Source: Mesodorylaimus sp. YZB2_4
Lineage: Eukaryota; Nematoda; Enoplea; Dorylaimida; Dorylaimidae
DNA: 64,000 bases
NCBI GenBank assembly: GCA_030248295.1
Contig: JASANH010001671.1
Span: 398,855-462,854, forward strand
Direction: 5' to 3'
The position numbers and the translations under genes are program-made. The notes beneath the pieces were generated by a model. That model did no database searches. It saw nothing but the letters and a program-made list of their open reading frames with translations, and was not told where the DNA came from. Each line of letters starts with the position of its first letter. Within the stretch, counting starts at the first letter, position 1. Positions 12,020-24,144 of the stretch are shown piece by piece.

Positions 12020-12493
12020 ATGAATCAAAGCAAAACAAGATTACGACTGGTGATTTTGTTGGTTACATTAGTCGTAGCAACTCCTCCGTACGCACGTGCT
12101 GCCAGTGTCCGACTGTGTGGAGAGAAATTGGTGAAGATGGTCCTCTCTCTGTGCAACAACTGTTTGCACGGAGTCTACGTGGATGGGTTTAGTGCAAAAA
12201 GTGCTTGCGCCTCTAAATCGTTTTAGGCTAGCCATGCATTGCGCATCTCTGTTTCAGGATCGTCCGGTGACCAATTCCCGCTGCAACGACTGGAAGATGA
12301 CGATGACCCGTTCGATACCATGCCCCATGACCATGCTAGCGAAGATAATAACAACAGCTCCAATCTGGACACACCGCCTGCACAGCCACTGCCAGGACAC
12401 CCCCGCAACAAAAGAGGCATAGTGGACGACTGCTGTCTTCGACAGTGTTCTTATTCAGTTCTGAAAAGTTACTGTTGCAAAACTAATAACTAG
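12020..12493 (+). CDS. Insulin-like peptide precursor
   Basis: A secreted hormone precursor, expected to act through an insulin-type receptor. Model: exon 12020-12200, intron 12201-12257, exon 12258-12493, giving 138 residues. A signal peptide covers about residues 1-27. The B chain carries CG with eleven residues between its two canonical cysteines. A C-peptide rich in Asp and Asn ends at a KR dibasic site, and the A chain begins GIVDDCC with the canonical CCxxxC-x8-C spacing. Both chains carry one extra cysteine: CNNC in the B chain and CC near the A-chain end. This suggests a fourth disulfide, as in some nematode and mollusc insulins. The chosen donor (GTGCTT) is weak, but it keeps phase and creates a second KR site between the B chain and C-peptide. 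Family assignment is firm; the exact splice is inference. Confidence 0.88.
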
Positions 12494-14240
12494 CTGTGCG
12501 AGCTAGTTCTCGTCCAACCCCTCATTCCATGCTCCACCGTCTTACTGTCCCCTTCACCGTACTCCTGTTTAGTTCGGTGAGCAACCATTAGCGATAGAAT
12601 TTGTTATAATGTTTTTGTGAAAGGCCAACAAAAGTTGGGTAGGGCATTCGAAATGAATTTATGGCTTGACCGTGTCCGTGTGCTGTCTTCAGCTAAAAAA
12701 GGACGAAACTAAAATCATGAACCCATTGACCTTTCTTTCGCACATGACCGCCCCCAGACTGAAAGGTCTCTCAGCTAGGGTTCCGCGCGTAAGTTTAGGT
12801 TCATAGAAAAGGTCTCGACTTGCGTAATGCTTTCATCAAAGGCTAACTATATAACGCACATCCCTGATCCTATGATGGATGAGGCAGACAGAGCAATCTG
12901 CATGATTTTGAAGCTGAATGAATTGGCTTGAGCGTGTTCTCTTCATTAGTAAAGCCTTATTTACATGCGAAAAGTCAGGCCACAACATTCAGATCCATCC
13001 TCTGTTGCCAGCACATTATCATCAATCATTGATTAGAAAATGAGAGCACTAAATGCTGTTGGCAACATCCCACGGGATCAAGCACGTATTTCATTTACTG
13101 CAGTGACGTTCAAAGGTATAAACAGAGAGAACGAAGTTTATGTCCGTCAGAGACAGTCTATCTCCGACTAGTACTCTTACGAACAAACATGCACGGCAAA
13201 CATGGGCAGCATCAAGGAGCTTGTTAGTACGAGTGGCAGTTGACTAAACAGATCTGCTCAGCATGTTCCAGCCGACCATCTGCCACTGCACGCCCACTTG
13301 CGGTCACTGGTGTTGGCACGATGTCGGCACACGCCCGGCCGGCCACATTCCCGATTTAGCACACCACGCCTCGGCTTTGTACTCTGTATTTACTCTAAAA
13401 TAAATGGCAGTTTGACACTAACATGAAACAGTACTTTTTCAGTATTTGTTTGTGGGGTACTACAGTAAGCTTTCAGCATTAAAAGGGAAAATATCTAGGA
13501 TGAAGCGATCCGAAGGCAAAAGCATATTTCGAGATTATCATCTAATCCTGATAAGACTTCCTCCTTAGCATGCCTAATGTTTGTCCCCGGCTTTTTGTGA
13601 AGGATTTTGAAAATCAGCAATTCATCACATAATGTCTTCTACCCAGAGGACCCTGCAGTGGTAAACCTTCATCAAACCCCGCAACAAAACACCAACTCTG
13701 TAATTTTCCACTTCTTCCATTCAAACAATACTCTCAAAGCGATCACTCGGATTGGACAAATACGTAAGAATGAGTAAAACCAAAAAAAAGTAAATTAAAG
13801 AATGCAAGAAAACTTTTAAAAGCAATAACTTACAACCCAATAAAATTTTCCCTACATACATACAGTATGCACAGATACAAAGTATAGAGCTCAAACATAT
13901 GGCAGCAAAAATTTAAAGAATAGTTAAACGAACCTCTACAAGAGAGACCGCGCTGACAATTGAACCACAAGACTTGTACATATCAGACATTATTACACAT
14001 CTTTTTCATGTCATTCCACACTGTACTGTACCTACGAAAGTAAGCCCGAATTTTTCTAAGCGCCAGGATGCGCAGCTTTGTTACAGAAACAAAAAATCTT
14101 GATCGTTTCTAAAAAACAAACGCACGCCTCCTGAACTAGAGATCATAAAAAAGAAAAAAGCTCGCGAAATAAAAGTGGGCCTAAAACGACGACCTACATG
14201 TACAGTGCCTAACCGTATTTTGAGTCTTCGAAGAGTTTCA
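12494..14240. other. Intergenic region
   Basis: The insulin-like and transporter genes converge here. No gene or RNA is recognisable. The part from about 13750 to 14160 is A/T-rich and holds homopolymer stretches; it probably contains the transporter's 3' untranslated region. Confidence 0.4.
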
Positions 14241-16288
14241 TTAAGTGGCACTCGTATTTTTTTGGTTTTTCTCATCGACAAGAACGGGTTGTATTGGTAC
14301 TTCGGCCGAGACGGTGGGTGGTGCTTTGGGGGTTTGTACATGTGCCCAGGGTTGCACATCGGCCGAGCCCCATTTGGTAAATATAATCAAAGGCATCAAT
14401 GCGATGGCACCGGCCCCCATCATGACGTGTTTCCATTGTTCGTGCGTTCCAGCAGGCACGACTACACTGATCACGATGGGGCTAATCATGGAGCCAATGC
14501 TGATTAGGAGGAAGGTCAGTCCTGATATGGTACCCGAAAACGATGGCGCTATGCTAACCAAGGTTCCGATTGCGCCCGGTGTGTGAAAACCAGCAAATGC
14601 TGTTGCCGAGCATAGGAATGCTAGGACGAGTATCTTTTGACTTTTGTCAACGGCAGCTAAACTCAATAAGAAACCACCCAAACCAGCACATCCAATTGCG
14701 TTGAAAATTTTTGCAACCCTTGTCGGTGCCAATAAATTGTGCGCTTTGATCATGTGATCGGCTTGAGCTGCGGCAACTTTCGTGGCCAAAAAGCAAACAA
14801 TGGGTAAGGCACTCAATAGACCGTCAGTTTGCGAATCGAAATGTAGCACGTCGCGAATGTATTTGGGAAGAAAGACCAAAACGATGTTGAACGGAATTTC
14901 GTGACAAAGCACAGCGAATATATTTGCCCACATGGCTGCGCTTTTAACCATGTCCTTCCATGGTAATTTCGGACGCTCTTTAGCAAAGAATACTGCCTGA
15001 CTATGGCTGGGGGATGCCCTAAAACAAGGGACACGTTTTTTATGGAACAAAGCCATGTATGAAAATGAGTGACTGGAAAATGCATGACTCAACTTTGTCA
15101 CGTTCTATTCTCAGAGAAGGAGGGAGAACGGTGGTGAGCCAGTGAATTCCATTTGTATTAAAAGTGCACGACAACACATGCATGTTCTTTAGGTACCGAC
15201 TGTTCATGCGCCTTGAAAGTGTACGAGAAATGACCTTTTTTACATGCATAGCCTTGTCGAAAAGATCAGCAGCAGAGGAAGGCGGGCTGTAAACATGCAT
15301 GTAATTATATCTGGGCCTGTACACTATAACCAGTTTTTAACCCAACGACTATTTTTGTTGAACATATTTCAGGCAAGTGTGAAGTACGAGTGTGGACGAC
15401 TCAAGACTATAGCAAGAACATAAAGCCTCTTGGTCATTAATTTTTTGCATCTTACCTGATCTTTCTTCTTCTCCTTCGAAGACGTAGTAAAACGAATGGA
15501 ATCCAAAATAATAACCAAAATCCGAATAATGCGGCCCCCAAATAGAACACGAATGGCCAACCCCACATGTTGCCATCATCAGCACAAAATAAGCCACCGA
15601 TCGGGTACACTAGTAGGACACCCAACTGGCGACCACCAGTGGCCCAACTGAGTGCATTGTTCCGTACTTTCTCAGGATACCAAGCGGATATCAATTGATT
15701 GGCGCCGGGTAGAACCACTGCGTCACTTAAGCCAATTAGTAAACGCCATACGATCACAAGACCGAAGCCAGCAGTGGCTGACACGGGGATGAGTGCAGTA
15801 GCCGTGCCTGCAAATGCCAAAGCAGCCGCCAAAAGCCAGCACGAATCGAAGCGATCAGCGAATAAGCCAGTGACCGGAGTCAATAGACGACCCCAGTTAA
15901 TGGCAGATAAAAGTAGTCCTTGTACTTGAGGAGACCAAGCCAAATGGTCAGTGGTGGCCTGTGACAGTGAGGACATGGGCGTTGATCCGGACCACCATTG
16001 CTCGTGTTTGCTCCCAGCTCCAGTATCGTTATTGTAATCGATACTGCTGCTCATTAGTCCTCCAAAGGGCGAGGCGGTCGAAGAAGTGTGAACTGCTTCC
16101 CGACCATTTGGATCGTCGACCATGCATAACAGCGTCATGCTCAAACTTAGGTTCGAGAACATCATGCAGAACATAGCTCCGCATAAGAATAAGCAAAGTT
16201 GAAATCGCAAAGCCATACAAGCTGGCTTGCGGCGTTTCTTTTCCGCAGACCCATCAGTCGACGCCATGGGGTCCAAGGGAGGCATCAT
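14241..16288 (-). CDS. SLC17-family (sialin-like) organic anion transporter
   Basis: A major-facilitator membrane protein of 536 residues. Two exons: 15456-16288 and 14241-15018, separated by a 437-nt intron with a good GTAAG donor and TTTTAG acceptor in matching phase. ATG 16288 starts a short basic cytoplasmic N-terminus. Helix 1 is followed by a long loop with an N-glycosylation site (NDT), as in SLC17 proteins. The loop between helices 2 and 3 has a GLFADRF motif (MFS motif A). The WRLLIGLSDAVVLPGANQ stretch and the WYPEKVRNNALS segment match the SLC17 signature around helices 4 and 5. The C-terminal half has the remaining helices and a cytoplasmic tail. Members move phosphate, sialic acid, glutamate or nucleotides, often across lysosomal or synaptic vesicle membranes; the substrate cannot be read from this sequence. 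Confidence 0.88.
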
Positions 16289-19200
16289 TGTGTCCTTATT
16301 GTCGTAGGGATGCCCAAGTTTGGTTACGAGATAAGAATATTGACCAGAGGACCAGGACGAAGGTCTACGTCAAGGACTAAGATAAGGCCGATCCGATGGG
16401 GCCGCGCGTGTTGGAAATAGTGAAGAAGAGAAATGTCAGGTCCGAATAGCCCAGCGCACTATTCGACGCTTCGTTCTCGAACTCTCGAAAATGCAATCAA
16501 GGCAATTCGACGAGGCGTGGACGAACTTTTGAATGGTAGTAGAGAAAACAAATTCCATGAACACAAATGGTTCAACGCAGCTGACGATGCGCCACGGGGG
16601 CAAAAAGTTTGTGTTGGGAAAAGTTTTTGGGGGCGCCCTAATAGTAGCACTTACTTCAACAAGATGCAGACGGTAATCAGAATCGAGTGCGGCAGCTGCT
16701 CTTTGAGCGCCCTATGTCCAACTGGTGAAACGGCTTGTCCAAAATCTTTACTTTCCAAACTGGCGCTAGCTCAAACGGCAGCCAGGCGAGTCAATCAAAC
16801 ACAGACGATTTCGACGAGTGTACACCTTTTCTGTACAGTGTCGTTTTGTGAATGCGTTTTATGCAAACCGTCGACGGTATACGAGACCGATTTGTCAAAA
16901 ACGAATAAGACGTCTCAGAGTATTCAGGGCGAGGCTGCGGCCGAGAGGTGCAGTTTTAGGACCAGAAGGGAGGCACCAATGCTAATAGAGTAGCCCCTAA
17001 TAGCCAGACTGTAAACGAACCGATCGAGCAGTGAGACAATAAATAAGCCCTTGCTCGGCCACTCATCCGTCCCACGCACGGCTTTCATGGGCTCTCATAC
17101 CGGAGCCGCAATTGAACATGTCCAGTATCTTATTGCCAATATTCGTTTAGCATTATCAAAATATGAATAGGGCCAAGATCCGGCTGTGTAGAGCTGATTA
17201 TTGACTCATGGGCGATTCTTGGCCACCACCTACATACATACGTCAAAGTGGAAGAATAAAGTGTTCAAACAATGACAACTCCTGTGTAATATGATCAGCC
17301 GGTTGGTTCGTTGAAAATGAAAAGGCACAAACACGCCCCGATGCTCCTTGTTTTGTTTTGCAATTCGACGACAGCCGGTTGGACTCACGGACGGCGCCTT
17401 GTCGTGTCAAGACCAATAAGCACGAGTCATCATGCGCGTTAGCACGTTGACCAGTCCATCTGCATTCGACTATCCCCCAACGAGCTGTCCAATGTCAATT
17501 TTGGGAAGTGCTCAATGCTAAGACGACACCTGCGCACTCTATGGCCGCCTCGTAAATCAACACGCCCTTACTAAATGAATTAGCTTCCTTCCGTTTATTT
17601 ATGCGAAATAGCGGGAATATCTTTTTATATGGCGCCGATCCCTCAAAAATTGTCCATTCGAAGGTCCAAATTGCGCGTATTCGGAGTCCAGGGTGCGTCG
17701 ACGAGTTCGTATATAGCTCGGCATGATTAACGATCAGGGTCCATTGATGAAGGCGTCGACCGCCTTCCAAGGCCGTTCCACCCTTACAAATCGAGTATCG
17801 TTTTCTGACTTCATTCACAAATCCACAGCCAGGATAGGTCCAGTTTTTTCTCACCCCTCCGTTCCATTCTGTCTGAGGAGGTCGGAAATAAGATGTTGGG
17901 TGCAACCGCTCAAGTACGTACTCTGGCAGCGATAGGTGATCCAGATGTTTCTACGAGAACGAGTTTTTCCACCTGAAGTTCGTGTTCTTCGATATGCGAT
18001 GTAGAAAAGACGGATATTTACAGTGTCACTTGGTCGACCGTTTTCACCCTACTTACAATATCTCCCAGCCACAAGACGATCATCAATCACACAAAGTCAA
18101 CTCGAGTTTAAACTTTCTTTTTCTAGCTCTCAACGCGCGGTATGTCACAAGAAAGCAATGTGCATTTGCCTATATACTGATTCCTGGCATTGTAAACCAA
18201 ATTGGATCGCACATTTCACGTTCAATATACACTCTCGCAATGAATTATGCTCGAGCACGTGGTGGCACCAAACCCTGAACTACAACCCTTTTGTAACGCA
18301 CGAGTAGGAGTGGAGAAGATGTGAATGGAAAAAGGAAGGTGCGCCTTAAATCAACCATGCCTGAATAAAAAAGGCTTTGCGGCAGGAACTAGTTTCGATA
18401 GGAATCGTGTAGCGACAGGGCCTTATCTTTCCGGCGTCAATGAAGTGACTCACGTGGACACGGGTTGATCGATTGTGCACCTGGGATAATAGGTTTTGAA
18501 TGGGCATCCTAATCCCATTATCCCTGCATCTTTGTGAATGAGCTTGTTGCTCACAAGTCACAAGCTCATGTTGGCAGTCACGTCGTGTCAACCGTCTGGT
18601 GCCCATCTTACCTTATCTGCTATTGTGAGCTGGGATGTCAGCTGAGCAGTTACATTAACGGGCAGGAGACTGAGCATGTCTTCGGGTTTCCTAGGCACGC
18701 GTTCTAAACTGGTTGCAAAACTGTCCTGGGACCTCGTAACCTAGTTGTTGCCTAATGATAATTGGGTTGCAGGACGCTTTGTGTAGCCATTCCACAAATA
18801 CGTGCCTTCCATCCCGGGATGATCCTTGTTTCGACATGGCTTGCAACCAGACCACTGATGAATTCATAGATGCACTGACACGGCACAAGGATGGTCAGCT
18901 CAGCAAATACCAGCTATGTAAACACCGCTCACTCGACCAGTCAGTCCACACCCACGTGCTGGCACAAGACTAAAAACTCAAGTGGTGCTTTACAAAGCGC
19001 TTATGTATACAAGGGCAAGACAAGCTGTATTTGACAAAACAAACCAAGGATGCAGTTTGCACTTGATAAAGCTTACTATTAGCTCGGGTTCATCTAACTT
19101 TTCCTCCTCGACTTGCGTCATATCTCCGCCCTCTCTTGCAAATACAGCAGACAATAGGCATCAATTTTTTAGTACCTGCACAAGAATAGTTCAACGCTTT

Positions 19201-20694
19201 TTTCATGCGCCGCCCTCTCGTAGACCGGTTGTACAGTTCCAGAGCTTTCGATTCAAAGGCTGCAAGAACCGCTGGGCTGCTTACTCACGTCAGTTCAGTG
19301 CAAGCAAAGTCAACATTGAACCTGATCTAACTTGTGGTTCGATGATACTTTTTTAGAGGCCTGTGTGCATGGCACGTCCTCGACTTGCACCTAAGTCATC
19401 TCCAATGTCATGGTGTGTCGTCGTAGTTTTTTATCACACTCCAGCTGCACCTTCGATTTGCGCGTGGGAGCTGACAAATCTAGAGCTCAAAAACTTGTAC
19501 ACGTGCGCAAATACTGTACGACAGGTTCTGAGTTCGTGGATGCCTGGGGGCACTTATTGCACTCATGCTTGTCACTGTGACAAGTGGAGGAGAGGCACAA
19601 GAGGCATGTGATGCGTGTCTATTATAGAAGAATGCATTCACAGGGAGGATCATGTGTGCGCCACGTGTGACGATAAGTGGCCTATCATGAACACTGGCAG
19701 GTGCAACTTAATCATGCCTGAGTTGACGGGTGCAATCCAGTCACGCCTAAGTTTGTCGAGGTCGTCGCGGTTCGAAAACAAACTTTTCTATAGCTTTGTA
19801 TATTTGTATGTATGTTTGCCAACCTGATTGCCAATTCAAAAAATGGAGTCGCTGTCATGGGCAGGCAACACTGCGAGTTTTTATGCGAGGTAGTAGTGTG
19901 ATCTGTGTGCCTTCTCTGCACAATCTTTTTCTTCGTGTGATCAGGGTCTGTCCTTGGTTCTGAATAAATTTATAATTCTGAATATTTGCCCCCTGGACTG
20001 GATCGGAGCCTTTTACATTTGGGAGCGTGATGGCATAGGATGTTTCGGTGGCCACGAAACTGCTTTTTTGGCCCTTTTGGATACGGGGTAGCTTTTTCTG
20101 AGCGACATACAGCCTGAATCATTTTGAGCGACAAAGCCGAGCCCACAAAAAAATTTGTTCTTACATAAAAACTTATAACAGATACCAATCTAAAAATCTT
20201 AAATTCAGCATAATCTTGTTCTTGCATCAAATAACTCAAGGGAGCCACATTCGCTCGATTTTTACTCTCTATTCTGTCCAGACATACCGGCCCTACAACG
20301 GCGCCAGCTAGTCTACTGTTGCAAGTCAGCTTCCGAGGCAATCGAGCTGATTGTAAGTCTTGCTGTGTGGAAGGGTACATATCGCGCTCCCACGTCATCG
20401 TGGTCCGTGCACCCGTCACGCGCGAGTGACAAACCTTCAGTACCGACTTCTATCTCGGCTAGGCACAGCCACATGATAGCAGCACACGCATGCACATGCG
20501 CAGTCCTACACAGCAGGGCAGTCCTACACAGCAGTGGACCTTGTGAATCCCACAGTGAAGATGAAGATAATGAGAGTAAATTTCGATCAAACGAAAGTGC
20601 ACGGTGTAAAGGTTGACACATAGCAGCGTGAACCTGTGCCTCGTGAGGTTGCCCCCCTCATATCCTCTCTGTGGACCCCGTGCATCGGGTGAAG
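16289..20694. other. Long intergenic region
   Basis: Between the divergent transporter and MSP-domain genes I find nothing I can support as a gene. The largest ATG frame (16433-16993, 186 codons) has no recognisable domain. Near 20501-20540 an 18-nt unit (GCAGTCCTACACAGCAG) is duplicated in tandem. Any lineage-specific multi-exon gene here would escape this reading. Confidence 0.35.
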
Positions 20695-21235
20695 ATGCCG
20701 AATTCTGAATCGTCTCGCCGTTCGTGTAGGAGCAACTGGATGGAGATGGTTTCGATGGAGCCGTCCGATCGTGTCATGCTTCGGGCCAATGAACGCGCCA
20801 AGATCCGCATCGTGAATCGTAGCGATCGTCGCATATCGTACAAGGTCAAGACGACTCGCTACTACAGCGTCATGCCCAATCGCACGTACGGAGTGGTGGA
20901 CCCGCACGGCAGCACCTGCATCAAAATCGTCTTCAAACCCAGGCCCAGTGAAAAGCAGTTCAGCAAACGGGACCGCGTGACCGTGCTCATGAAACCATTG
21001 CTCGACGCCAATTCGGTAAGTGGCCATCTGTTCTTCGACAAAGCCTCCTCGAGGTAAGCTCCTGATCTCCTTGCAGAAGCCGGAGCAAATGTGGCAGGAA
21101 CAAGAGAAGAGACAAATTCTCCGTTTGTACCACAGTCCCAGCGACTCGGTCCCGGTCAACGTGTCCCCTTCGAAAACGTCGCAGCAGTCGAAAATGCGAC
21201 GATCGAACACATCGTTCCGGAAGCCCATCAAATGA
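20695..21235 (+). CDS. MSP-domain protein
   Basis: A 159-residue protein with a single major sperm protein (MSP/VAP-type) domain, an immunoglobulin-like fold used for filament assembly in nematode sperm or for binding FFAT motifs in VAP proteins. Exons 20695-21015 and 21077-21235 are joined in phase 0 across a 61-nt GTAAGT...TTGCAG intron. The domain spans about residues 20-110: a Leu-Arg-Ala-Asn-Glu strand, then IRIVNRSDRRISYKVKTT, then YGVVDPHGS, as in the family. The C-terminal exon is a short charged helix followed by a Ser/Pro-rich basic tail, with no membrane anchor, unlike VAP. ATG 20695 is the first plausible start; an upstream exon is possible. A broken small membrane-protein gene lies 1.2 kb downstream on the same strand. 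The role is unknown; sperm expression would be a guess. Confidence 0.82.
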
Positions 21236-21346
21236 GGACGGCCCATGAGAGTGGTGTGATCGTAGAAGTTGGTGCTATCGTTCGTTGTCTCGTAGGATTG
21301 GTTGTAAGAAGAAGCGGCTTTGAGGCTGACCTGCTTGTCGGAGTAA

Positions 21347-21352
21347 AATAAA
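21347..21352 (+). terminator. Polyadenylation signal for the MSP-domain gene
   Basis: A canonical AATAAA lies about 110 nt after the stop codon, at the expected distance and on the gene's strand. Confidence 0.6.
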
Positions 21353-21636
21353 GGGAAAAGCACAAAATATTGTCTCTGATTGCATGGACGGCAAGGCACT
21401 CCACGGTTGATTGGGCTGATGTACTGAGTCAGGTCCCAAAACAAAATTCAGGAGGAAAAGAAGGGGTCTAAGATGGCCTCTCTCAGGATGGGTCATGTGA
21501 ATTTGGCAGCTCGTGAGCGCCTGAATGAAATTCTTCGGGGTGTGGCTACGGCGAGATCGGCGCCTCGCTCGCTCGACTCGACTCGAACTAGTTGTTGTAA
21601 ATTCTTGGAGAGCCCCTTTCGAATGTGCTTCTCCCA

Positions 21637-21860
21637 GTTGGCAGACCTGTGATGCGGGCCAAGCGCCATCCATGGACTTCTATTAGTACACTCCCGGGAG
21701 CCCTCTTGTCGTAGTTTCCCTTTGGCTCATACTGCAAGCGTCCAGGAGTTTACTCCAGGGCAGGTATCTACTCGGTTTGTCTGGGGCAAAGATCTACTGG
21801 GACTGTTGAGACATGGTCGTGCATTCTGTGCTTGCAAAGGAGCCTACCAGGGTTAGGGCA
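21637..21860 (-). repeat. Dispersed repeat, copy 2
   Basis: The reverse complement aligns by eye with 7948-8175 over about 220 nt with small gaps. Shared blocks include AGACAAACC, CTGCCCTGGAGT and CAGTATGA. The family is unrecognised and no coding capacity is visible. Confidence 0.6.
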
Positions 21861-22435
21861 AAAAAGACCTGGGACCACTCGCTAGTAAGATCAGCCTGAA
21901 CCCGCCGCTGCTTTAACTGGCGTCACTCATCTTGCACCCTGCGTTTTTTACGTAGACTCTACAGAGTCTTCTTCTATTGGGTCCTAACTGGAATAAAAAC
22001 TAAATCGCGTGGTAGCTTTTTTAGAAAACGAACAACAATGTTAGGAAATACTTTAAAAAAACATCAAATAATAATTTTACATGGACGAGTACTCGATTGA
22101 TATCCTAAGAAAATATTTTTTTGAAATAAATCCTAGCAGTACGTGTATGAGTACTGGCAAAATCTGGTGACCATATGACTTCCGAGTCCACTTGCCAAAA
22201 TATTAAGAACATTGTCCCAGGTCTCCGGCCATGCGTAATCGTTTGGCGCCTCACGTTGGCGTTTGAAATAATGCTGCGAACGAATAGTGTAAACACTTTA
22301 CATTGTAATTGCGAGGGCTTCTTTGGCCATCCTCAACTGTCTCATTCGCTCGGCTCGGCGTGAGGAGCGGCGGCTCAATTGTTCAACAGCGAGTGAAGCA
22401 GTCGTCTTCGAATCGACGGGCCGAGCGACAAGTCG

Positions 22436-23637
22436 ATGGCGCCGATCGTGGCTCAGTTCAGTCCTGTGCAAGAATCGTCTTTGCTGCTCGCGGCGCTGGC
22501 CGCGGGCGGTGCCGCTACCGTCATCCTCGGTCTGGCCTTGGCCTGACCGCCATCATGTGTTCGTCGTGCAGGAAGAAGAAACAAGTCAATGAGGTGGCCA
22601 AGGCGACTTCAAGTGAAATGCTACCAACTTAAACTCCTGATGATCGAGCTACATATCTGCCATGCGATCTCTGGCCAGAGGCACCGACAAGCAAACAGCG
22701 GCAGCGGCGGTGCAGCAGTTCGCCATTCGTCTCTCCATATTGCTTGGGAGCGAGTGGCTGGACTCGTCCCGGGCTCGATTCCCGGTGATGGAGGTCGGTT
22801 TGCGAACCATAAACCCTGGCTGACCTTGCACGCCAGGCCATGGGTGACTCACCCGGTACCCAAGAGGTGCTTCGAGTGGAGAGACGGACGCCAAACGAGT
22901 AGACAGTCTCGGCTGTCGAACACCGACAGGGTTCAAAGCCCACCCGCCATCGTCTGAGGAAGTCGGTGGCCTGTCCAGGATGCCCTTGCGTGGAGGTGCT
23001 CCTAGTGGAGACACGCAGAGGGAAGCTGCTGAGTGTGCCGGTCCCGCACAGCCCTGCTTATAAGGATTGACTGCTGGCCGGCTAGAGGCAAAAAGCGCTT
23101 CAAAATTTAAATAAAAAATCGAAAAGCAAACGAGGTAACGGTGTGTACTAGTTCTATTAGTTGCGATATGTTCGTGCTGCATTTTTTCAGAAGCTAAGGA
23201 AGATGAGCAGTTGATCAGGAAGCAGCAAGAAACCGACGCCCAGCAGCCTGAAGAAGCGAAATTGAAAATGGCACCTGCGAACCAGCGTCCCGAATGACCG
23301 TCGCCCAACGAAGCATGGTGGCCGAGGCGAACCAGGCGAGTCAGCTGCAGCTCATGTCAAAGATGGTAAGTGCCCGTTGTTAGCGCCACGCCGGGTCGCA
23401 CCAACTCGCCCCCTGCAGGCTAATGCGCCATCGATGGCCCCGTCGATTACTCCTCTGCGCAAGGGCGCTGGCAGCACGGCCCATTTGAACCAGCCCAGTC
23501 TCAAGCTCGGCCGTCGATCGACCACGTTGTCCGACAAGCCTCTTGGTGTCGGTGGTCGCCCAACCAAGTCGCCAGTTGGTGGTCAAACAATTCGGTGCTT
23601 GCCCGAACAAGTGATCTTGATCACTTTCGAGACCTGA
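22436..23637 (+). pseudogene. Broken paralogue of the small membrane-protein gene at 49719
   Basis: From about 22285 this region copies 49605-50215, including the sequence upstream of the ATG. The first 35 codons (ATG 22436) encode almost the same N-terminus and membrane helix. A 5-nt tandem-like insertion near 22540 then shifts the frame to an early TGA. After the basic cytoplasmic segment (to about 22630) a SINE-like repeat separates it from a second homologous block (about 23185-23637). That block contains a further TGA near 23297, the conserved exon end, a 53-nt intron (GTAAGTGCCC...CTGCAG, 23367-23419) and the start of the last exon. It then diverges after the shared KL residues and ends at a TGA near 23635. 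The reading is therefore inactivated, though it may still be transcribed from the duplicated upstream region. Confidence 0.75.
22700..23095 (+). repeat. SINE-like tRNA-derived repeat, copy A
   Basis: About 395 nt are shared with 48470-48865 at high similarity by eye. Near the left end, CCGGGCTCGATTCCCGG (around 22769-22785) forms a perfect tRNA-type T arm with a B-box core. The upstream TTGGGAGCGAGTGG could serve as a degenerate A box. There is no open frame and no long terminal repeat. This fits a tRNA-derived SINE inserted in the pseudogene around it. Confidence 0.65.
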
Positions 23638-24144
23638 GATGAGGTCTTGATTTGCGCGTTGTTGAATGCGCTGGATGCAAAGGACGGCTGGCAAAATTGG
23701 GTGTCTGAGAGACATTGAACATGATGCAAAGTTGCTTGTCCAAGTTTGCACCAGCTTTGGTTGCGTGCAGACGAGATGGTGCTTTACTCCCCGCATGGCA
23801 ATTTTAGTTTCTAGCTCTTGTCACAACCATTCTTTGGTCACCACGATCCCGAATCTTCATGACTGGACTCGACGCGACGCGAACATTCCGCTAAACCAAA
23901 CTCTTCCCTAGTGCAAGCAAAATCAGCGTGCATGTTCGAATCCTCATCACTGTAACTTCGATCGGACTCGTCGACTTCCTACTTCAGCACCAGGTACAGC
24001 GCCAAGTTTACGTCACGAATACGATCAATACGCGTGTGAAATTACCCAAAAAGATAAACAAATGGGCATAAAGTCAATCATAGCTTGAGGGGCGAAAACA
24101 ACGAACATCAGTCACCCGAAGATCGAAAAATCATTTCATTTCGT
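23638..24144. other. Intergenic region
   Basis: The stretch between the pseudogene and the 3' end of SmD1 shows no supported gene. It should contain the SmD1 3' untranslated region, but I do not see a canonical AATAAA on the minus strand. Confidence 0.4.

Noticed and set aside
16433..16993. 186-codon ATG frame upstream of the transporter
   Set aside because: No domain, signal peptide, repeat or splice context supports it; length alone is not enough in this base composition.
17495..17905. 136-codon frame on the minus strand
   Set aside because: No recognisable features and no partner exons.
20587..21444. 285-codon open frame on the minus strand
   Set aside because: It is antisense to the MSP-domain gene; the plus strand has the family match, splice sites and polyadenylation signal.
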